From NCBI RefSeq assembly GCF_000372825.1, contig NZ_KB910516.1:838011-902010 (forward strand): a stretch of 64,000 bases of DNA, written 5' to 3'. How positions within the stretch are numbered: the stretch's first letter is position 1; each line of letters begins with the position of its first letter. The position numbers and the translations under genes were made by a program. This DNA is from Methylobacterium sp. 77 (GTDB lineage: Bacteria; Pseudomonadota; Alphaproteobacteria; Rhizobiales; Beijerinckiaceae). This document shows positions 59,666 to 64,000 of this stretch, piece by piece. The notes beneath the pieces are model-generated. The model was not told where the DNA came from, did no database searches, and saw only the letters and a program-made list of their open reading frames with translations.

Positions 59666-61255
59666 TCACTTCTTCTCGATGTTCCAGAACACCGGCGCCG
59701 GAGCTTCAAGGATGCCCGTGAGCTTGGGACTGGCCGCCAGCGGGCTGATGAACTGGCCGGTCGGGTAATACATGCCGACGGCGTAGGCCCGCTCCTGCAC
59801 CGCCTTGGCGATGGCGACCTGCTTGGCGGGATCGGTCTCCAGGGCGTAGGCGTCACGCATCTTTTCAATCTCGGCGTCTTCGGCCCAGCCGAAGAAGCCG
59901 CCCTTCCTTCCGCGTGCGTTGATGCCGACATTGCTCACGGGATTGAGCATGTCCGCATTCACCCAGGTGGTGTGGAAGATGTTCCAGCCACCCTGATCCA
60001 CCGGGTCCTGCTTGGCGCGGCGCCCCACCAGGGTCTGCCAATCCATCGATTGCAGGTCGACGTTCATGCCGATCTTGCGCAGGGCCTGGGCGGTCACCGG
60101 CCCGAGCGGCGCGGCGATGGCGAGATCCGTCGGCTGCATCACGACGATGGGCTTCCCGTCGTAGCCCCCCTCCTTGAGGAGCTGCTTGGCACGGGCGAGG
60201 TCGGTCTTCGGCGCGCCGGCATCGGTGGCGTTTGGCGTGCTGCAGACGAACATGGCCAAACAGGGCACCATGTAATCCGGGTCGCCGATCTGGGCGTCGA
60301 GATAATCCTGCTGGTTGACGGCCAGCAGCGCGGCCTGGCGGATCTTCTCGTTGTCGAAGGGCGGATTGACCCAGTTCATCCGGAGCATGCCGGAAACGCC
60401 GAGCGTGTTGTAATTGATGATCTGGATGCCCGACGCCGCCTTCAGGATCGGCAGGAAATCGTGAGGCGGCTGCTCGATATAGTCGATCTCGCCGTTGATG
60501 AGCGCGTTCACGGCGGTCTGGTAGTCGGGGATGTTGAGCCACTCGACCCGGTCGACCTTCACCACCTTGGCGCCGGAGGTCCAGCTCGGCGCCTCGCTGC
60601 GCGGCACGTAATCGGGATTCTTCTCGTAGACGACCTTGAGCCCGGGCTGGAACTCGGCCTTGACGAAACGGAACGGGCCGGAGCCGATCTCCTCCGGCAC
60701 GTTCTTGTCCGCCGGCGTCTCGGCGATGCGCTTCGGCATGATGAACGGCACGTTCGAGGATGGCTTGCCGAGCGAGGTGAGGACGAGGCCGTAGGGCTGT
60801 TTCAGCGTGAGGGTGAAGGTCTGGTCGTTCACCGCGTCGAGGGAGGCGGTGTATTGCATCAGCTTCTGGCCCATGCTGTCGCGCTTGCCCCAGCGCTGCA
60901 GCGACGCGATGCAATCGGCCGAGGTCACGGGCGCACCGTCGTGGAACTTCAGCCCGTCGCGCAGGGTGAAGCTGTAGGTGAGCTTGTCGTCGCTGACGCT
61001 ATAGTCCTTCACCATCTGCGGCTGGACCTTGAAGCTCGCATCGGTGGCGAACAGCGTGTCGTAGATCATGTAGCCGTGGTTGCGGGCGATGTAGGCGGTG
61101 GTGATGATCGGATCGGTGATCCGCAGGCCCGAATGCATCACGGCGCGGATGGTGACGGGCTTGGCCTGCGCCATCGCCTCCCCCGGCATGATGCCCATCG
61201 TGACGGCAGCGAGAGCGAGAGCTGCCCGGAAACCGGTCCTGATCGCCTTGTCCAT
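59666..61255 (-). CDS. Peptide ABC transporter substrate-binding protein (family 5)
   Basis: 529 aa from ATG 61255. Signal peptide TGFRAALALAAVTMGIMPGEAMAQA (basic then hydrophobic, cut after AQA). SBP family 5 features: YDTLFATDASFKVQPQMVKDY near residue 68, FTLRDGLKFHDGAPVTSADC near 93, GSGPFRFVKAEFQPG near 192. Periplasmic receptor of the transporter encoded just downstream. Confidence 0.94.
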   Translation of the reverse strand: MDKAIRTGFRAALALAAVTMGIMPGEAMAQAKPVTIRAVMHSGLRITDPIITTAYIARNHGYMIYDTLFATDASFKVQPQMVKDYSVSDDKLTYSFTLRDGLKFHDGAPVTSADCIASLQRWGKRDSMGQKLMQYTASLDAVNDQTFTLTLKQPYGLVLTSLGKPSSNVPFIMPKRIAETPADKNVPEEIGSGPFRFVKAEFQPGLKVVYEKNPDYVPRSEAPSWTSGAKVVKVDRVEWLNIPDYQTAVNALINGEIDYIEQPPHDFLPILKAASGIQIINYNTLGVSGMLRMNWVNPPFDNEKIRQAALLAVNQQDYLDAQIGDPDYMVPCLAMFVCSTPNATDAGAPKTDLARAKQLLKEGGYDGKPIVVMQPTDLAIAAPLGPVTAQALRKIGMNVDLQSMDWQTLVGRRAKQDPVDQGGWNIFHTTWVNADMLNPVSNVGINARGRKGGFFGWAEDAEIEKMRDAYALETDPAKQVAIAKAVQERAYAVGMYYPTGQFISPLAASPKLTGILEAPAPVFWNIEKK

Positions 61256-61323
61256 GAACTCTTTCCCCAACGCCGCGCCGCGGCTCTCGTGACGAAGTGT
61301 ATGCAGGATGCAGGCCGTTGTAT

Positions 61324-62454
61324 TCAGTCGAGCCTCGCCATCAGACCGGCCAGCAGCCTCGCGCGATGCACTAGCGAAGCGGTGAGCACGTGCTCGTCGA
61401 GGGTGTGGTAGCCGGCACCGCAGGGCCCTAGACCGTCGAGGGTCGGGATGCCGAGATTACCGGTGAAATTGCCGTCCGAACCGCCACCGAAGCTCTCATG
61501 TGGCAAGGTCGAGCCGAGGCCCTCCGCGATACCGCGGGCGGTCTCGTAGAGCGCCATGGTCCCGGCATCGGGCTCCCAGACCGGGCGGGTGACGCCGCGC
61601 GTCACGCTGAACGCGACGCCATCCGACTCGCCGTCGAGTGCCAGCATCCGCGCGACGCCACGATCGAGGTCGCCCTGGCGCTTGGCCATGCTCAGCACCT
61701 CGCCCCGGCAGGTGGTGGCCACGCAGTTCACCCATTGGCCGCCCTGGACGATGCCGACGCTGAAGGTGCAGTCGGCATCCGACATCGCCTCGATGTCAAT
61801 GATCCGCTGCGCCATGGTGCGGATGGCCGAGCGCCCTTCGCCGAGCCGCGCGCCGGCATGGCTCGGCCGGCCGGTGGCCGTGAGGTTGAAGCGGGCGATG
61901 GCGTAGCGCCCGGTGAGGACGCCGTCCCCCGGCTGACCGGGCTCCGGCACCAGCACGTAGCGGTGGCGCACGGCCTCCGCCTCGATCAGGTCGCGGGTCG
62001 AAGGGCTGCCGACCTCCTCGTCGCTGGTGAGGAGGAAGGTGACGGGAAGCGGCGTCGCGACGCCGGCCTTGTGAAGCGCCTTGACCGCTTCGAGCGCGAT
62101 GAAGTTCCCACCCTTCATGTCGAGGATGCCCGGCCCGTAGCAGCGCTCCTCCTCCACCCGCCAGGGCAGCGCCGCAAGCGTGCCGACGGGATGGACCGTA
62201 TCGAGATGTCCCAGCACGAGGATGCCCGGCTCGTCGCGCCGCGGATGCGGGAACCGGGCACGGACACAATCGCCGAAGCCCATCCGGCCCGGGATCGTCT
62301 CCACCGTGGCGCCCGCCATGGCGAGGTCGCGGGCGGCGACATGCATCATCCGGTTCACCGCAGCCCCGTCGTGGGTCGGGCTCTCGCACTCGATCCAGGG
62401 GCGCAGGCCGGCGAGCATCCCGGCGAGGTCGGAAGGAAGATCCATCGGATTCAT
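61324..62454 (-). CDS. M20-family metallopeptidase (carboxypeptidase G2-like)
   Basis: 376 aa, no signal peptide. Zinc-site motifs: LGHLDTVHPVG near residue 82, GPGILDMKGGN near 107, TSDEEVGSPSTR near 143, and a C-terminal His in GYHTLDEH near 353. Glutamate carboxypeptidase-like. Position beside a peptide importer and an M81 protein implies intracellular breakdown of imported peptides or N-acyl amino acids. Confidence 0.91.
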   Translation of the reverse strand: MNPMDLPSDLAGMLAGLRPWIECESPTHDGAAVNRMMHVAARDLAMAGATVETIPGRMGFGDCVRARFPHPRRDEPGILVLGHLDTVHPVGTLAALPWRVEEERCYGPGILDMKGGNFIALEAVKALHKAGVATPLPVTFLLTSDEEVGSPSTRDLIEAEAVRHRYVLVPEPGQPGDGVLTGRYAIARFNLTATGRPSHAGARLGEGRSAIRTMAQRIIDIEAMSDADCTFSVGIVQGGQWVNCVATTCRGEVLSMAKRQGDLDRGVARMLALDGESDGVAFSVTRGVTRPVWEPDAGTMALYETARGIAEGLGSTLPHESFGGGSDGNFTGNLGIPTLDGLGPCGAGYHTLDEHVLTASLVHRARLLAGLMARLD

Positions 62455-62457
62455 CGA

Positions 62458-63921
62458 TCAATCCTGTGCGAACGGGTCGGCGATACGGGGCCAGTAGGCG
62501 GGGTCGCGCTTGGTGTAGGGGATCGCGCCGTAATCCGGCGGGACGGCGCCGGGGGCGGACACGTATCGGATCTCGCTGGCGATCGGGGCGAAGGCGGCGT
62601 GGAAGTGCTGCATCGACTTCACCACGACGATGCGCTTGTCGTCGAGCGTCAGGCCGAGGCCGGTATAGGCGTCCGGCGCGAAGGGCTGCTGGCGCAGCGA
62701 GGTCAGCACGATGTGGATGCCGTCCGCCTCGACACATGCGCAGGGGCCGAGGTGAGCCCGTCCGCCGCTGAGGCCGCCCTGGCTATGCGCCTCGGAGAGC
62801 CCGCGCACGGTGATGCGCAGGTCGAGGGGGACACCCGAGGTGATCCCGCACTTGCCGGCGATGCGCAGATCGAACGCGGCCCCGATGCCGGCCTCGTGGC
62901 AGATGCCGACCGCGCCGGGATCCCAGTACAGGCCGGTGACGGCGCCGCGAATGCCCCGCTCGACCATGCGCGCCAGGATCGCGGTGTTGTCGGAGGGCGC
63001 CCCGGCCCCTGCATTGTCGGCGATATCGGCGAGCACCATCGGGCGCGGGTCGGTGGAGGCCATCGCCGCGTCGAGGGCGGCGTCGATCGTGTCGGCCTTC
63101 GTCGTCGCCTCGTCGCGCATCGACCAGATTTCGGCCGCGAGGTCCCGGGCGAGGGCGGCGGCCTTCTCCGCGTCGCCGTCGGCCACGACCAGCATCCGGG
63201 CGCCGACCTCGGCGACGTCGCCCCATGGGAAGCCGTGTCCGAAGGAAACGGAGAGAATGCCGTTCCTGCCTTCCAGCGCCTCCATCCGACGCACGAAACC
63301 GGCGACCGGCTCGGCCGTGGTGCGCCACATGTTGACCATGCGGCAATCGTGGATCGCCATGACCGGGCGGATCGCGCCCTTGGCCGTATCGATCACCAGC
63401 GGATAGAGATCGCGCGCCCGCGCCACGATGTCGGTATGCGGGTATTCCTTGTAGATCACGACGATATCGGCCGCGTCGCGGATCGCCTCGGTGAGATGGC
63501 AATGGAGGTCGAGCTCGACGCCGATCGCCACCTCCGGCCCGACCACGGCACGGACCCGCTCCAGAACGTCGCCCTCGCAATCGTCGTAGCCCTGCGCCAC
63601 CATGGCGCCGTGCATGAACAGCAGCACCGCATCGACCGGCAGCGCCGCGCGAAGATCGGACAGCAGCGTGTCGCGCAACTCCTCGTAGACCGCGCGCAGG
63701 GTGATGCCGCCGGGCTGGGCGAAGGTGGAAAGGCTTTCGACCACCTCGTACCCGTCGGTCTCGGCCATCTCGCGCCAGGCCTTGAGGCCGATATTGCTCA
63801 GGCTCGGCGGCCCCAGGCTCCCGTCGCGGCGGGCGTAATCGGCGAGGAAGGCGGCCCTGCCCGTCGGCAGGGGTGTGAAGGTGTTCGTCTCGGTGGCGAG
63901 GCCGGCGATGAAGAGCTTCAC
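62458..63921 (-). CDS. M81-family metallopeptidase (MlrC-like)
   Basis: 487 aa from GTG 63921, overlapping the stop of the gene before it. Begins IAGLATETNTFTPLPTGR, the M81/DUF1485 N-terminus; metal-binding residues are suggested by ELDLHCHLTEAI near 158 and HDCRMVNMWRT near 208, and ADIADNAGAGAPSDNTAIL near 302 belongs to the C-terminal part. MlrC in sphingomonads cleaves linear microcystin, but most relatives act on other peptides. Four nucleotides before the M20 gene. Confidence 0.9.
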   Translation of the reverse strand: MKLFIAGLATETNTFTPLPTGRAAFLADYARRDGSLGPPSLSNIGLKAWREMAETDGYEVVESLSTFAQPGGITLRAVYEELRDTLLSDLRAALPVDAVLLFMHGAMVAQGYDDCEGDVLERVRAVVGPEVAIGVELDLHCHLTEAIRDAADIVVIYKEYPHTDIVARARDLYPLVIDTAKGAIRPVMAIHDCRMVNMWRTTAEPVAGFVRRMEALEGRNGILSVSFGHGFPWGDVAEVGARMLVVADGDAEKAAALARDLAAEIWSMRDEATTKADTIDAALDAAMASTDPRPMVLADIADNAGAGAPSDNTAILARMVERGIRGAVTGLYWDPGAVGICHEAGIGAAFDLRIAGKCGITSGVPLDLRITVRGLSEAHSQGGLSGGRAHLGPCACVEADGIHIVLTSLRQQPFAPDAYTGLGLTLDDKRIVVVKSMQHFHAAFAPIASEIRYVSAPGAVPPDYGAIPYTKRDPAYWPRIADPFAQD

Positions 63922-64000
63922 GTGGGCGGCGTCTCCTGACGGGGATGGAGCATGATGACGGTCTCGGTGGCCGCGTCCACCGCCTCGCGGGAATAGAGCA
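63918..64000 (-). CDS. 3' end of an upstream gene (partial)
   Basis: Only the last 26 codons are in the window, ending VIMLHPRQETPPT. The stop overlaps the GTG of the M81 gene (GTGA), so it belongs to the same operon. Too short to identify. Confidence 0.55.
   Translation of the reverse strand, partial: LYSREAVDAATETVIMLHPRQETPPT

Noticed and set aside
58907..63939. Two very long + strand frames antisense to the peptide transporter and peptidase genes
   Set aside because: Same antisense effect; products are rich in His, Asp, Gly and Arg with no fold signature.

Overview
The window is GC-rich alphaproteobacterial chromosome. Its first 36 kb are most of a photosynthesis gene cluster (PGC). The gene content, the oxygen-dependent cyclase gene acsF with no bchE in view, and the surrounding genes fit an aerobic anoxygenic phototroph of the Methylobacterium type. 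That assignment rests on recognised proteins and gene order, not on a database search.

PGC (1 to about 35,970). The left edge cuts bchH. It continues as bchH-bchL-bchM-lhaA-puhA-puhB-puhC-(99-aa orf)-acsF-puhE, then hemA, then bchI-bchD-bchO, all on the + strand. A strikingly AT-rich stretch (16,074 to about 17,780) with one unrecognised 451-aa ORF follows. Next come crtI-crtB and a 50-aa membrane ORF (+), then a divergent oxidoreductase/HxlR-regulator pair, then crtD-crtC (-), crtE-crtF (+), bchC-bchX-bchY-bchZ, a pufQ-like ORF and pufB-pufA-pufL-pufM-pufC. The genes cover much of the route from protoporphyrin IX to bacteriochlorophyllide a (Mg chelatase HID, BchM, AcsF, BchX/Y/Z, BchC and one subunit, BchL, of the dark-operative reductase), the carotenoid steps CrtE/B/I/C/D/F expected for the spirilloxanthin series, reaction centre L/M/H with a tetrahaem cytochrome, LH1 alpha/beta, and assembly factors. 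bchF, bchN and bchB are probably just left of the window. Palindromes of the form TGT-N12-ACA, the PpsR/CrtJ operator type, lie at hemA (one mismatch), inside puhB, at crtI, between crtD and crtE, and twice before bchC. A strong hairpin separates pufBA from pufLMC, and paired hairpins end the cluster.

Flank 1 (36 to 43.4 kb): a membrane GGDEF-EAL cyclic-di-GMP protein, a small type-1 copper protein, an unknown multi-pass membrane protein, a small membrane ORF, a dihaem cytochrome c peroxidase-like protein and NhaA.

Flank 2 (43.5 to 56 kb): a GH63-like glycosidase, a PAP2-type phosphatase, two small ORFs, a LOV-PAS-histidine kinase-receiver hybrid with the photoactive cysteine motif, a Gfo/Idh/MocA oxidoreductase, a GH15 glucoamylase-like enzyme, an MFS exporter and a 77-aa ORF.

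Flank 3 (56.1 kb to the end, - strand): a peptide ABC transporter (fused DppD/F-type ATPase, DppC, DppB, binding protein) with M20 and M81 metallopeptidases, apparently one operon, and the 3' end of another gene. No rRNA, tRNA, CRISPR array, transposase or integrase was recognised.
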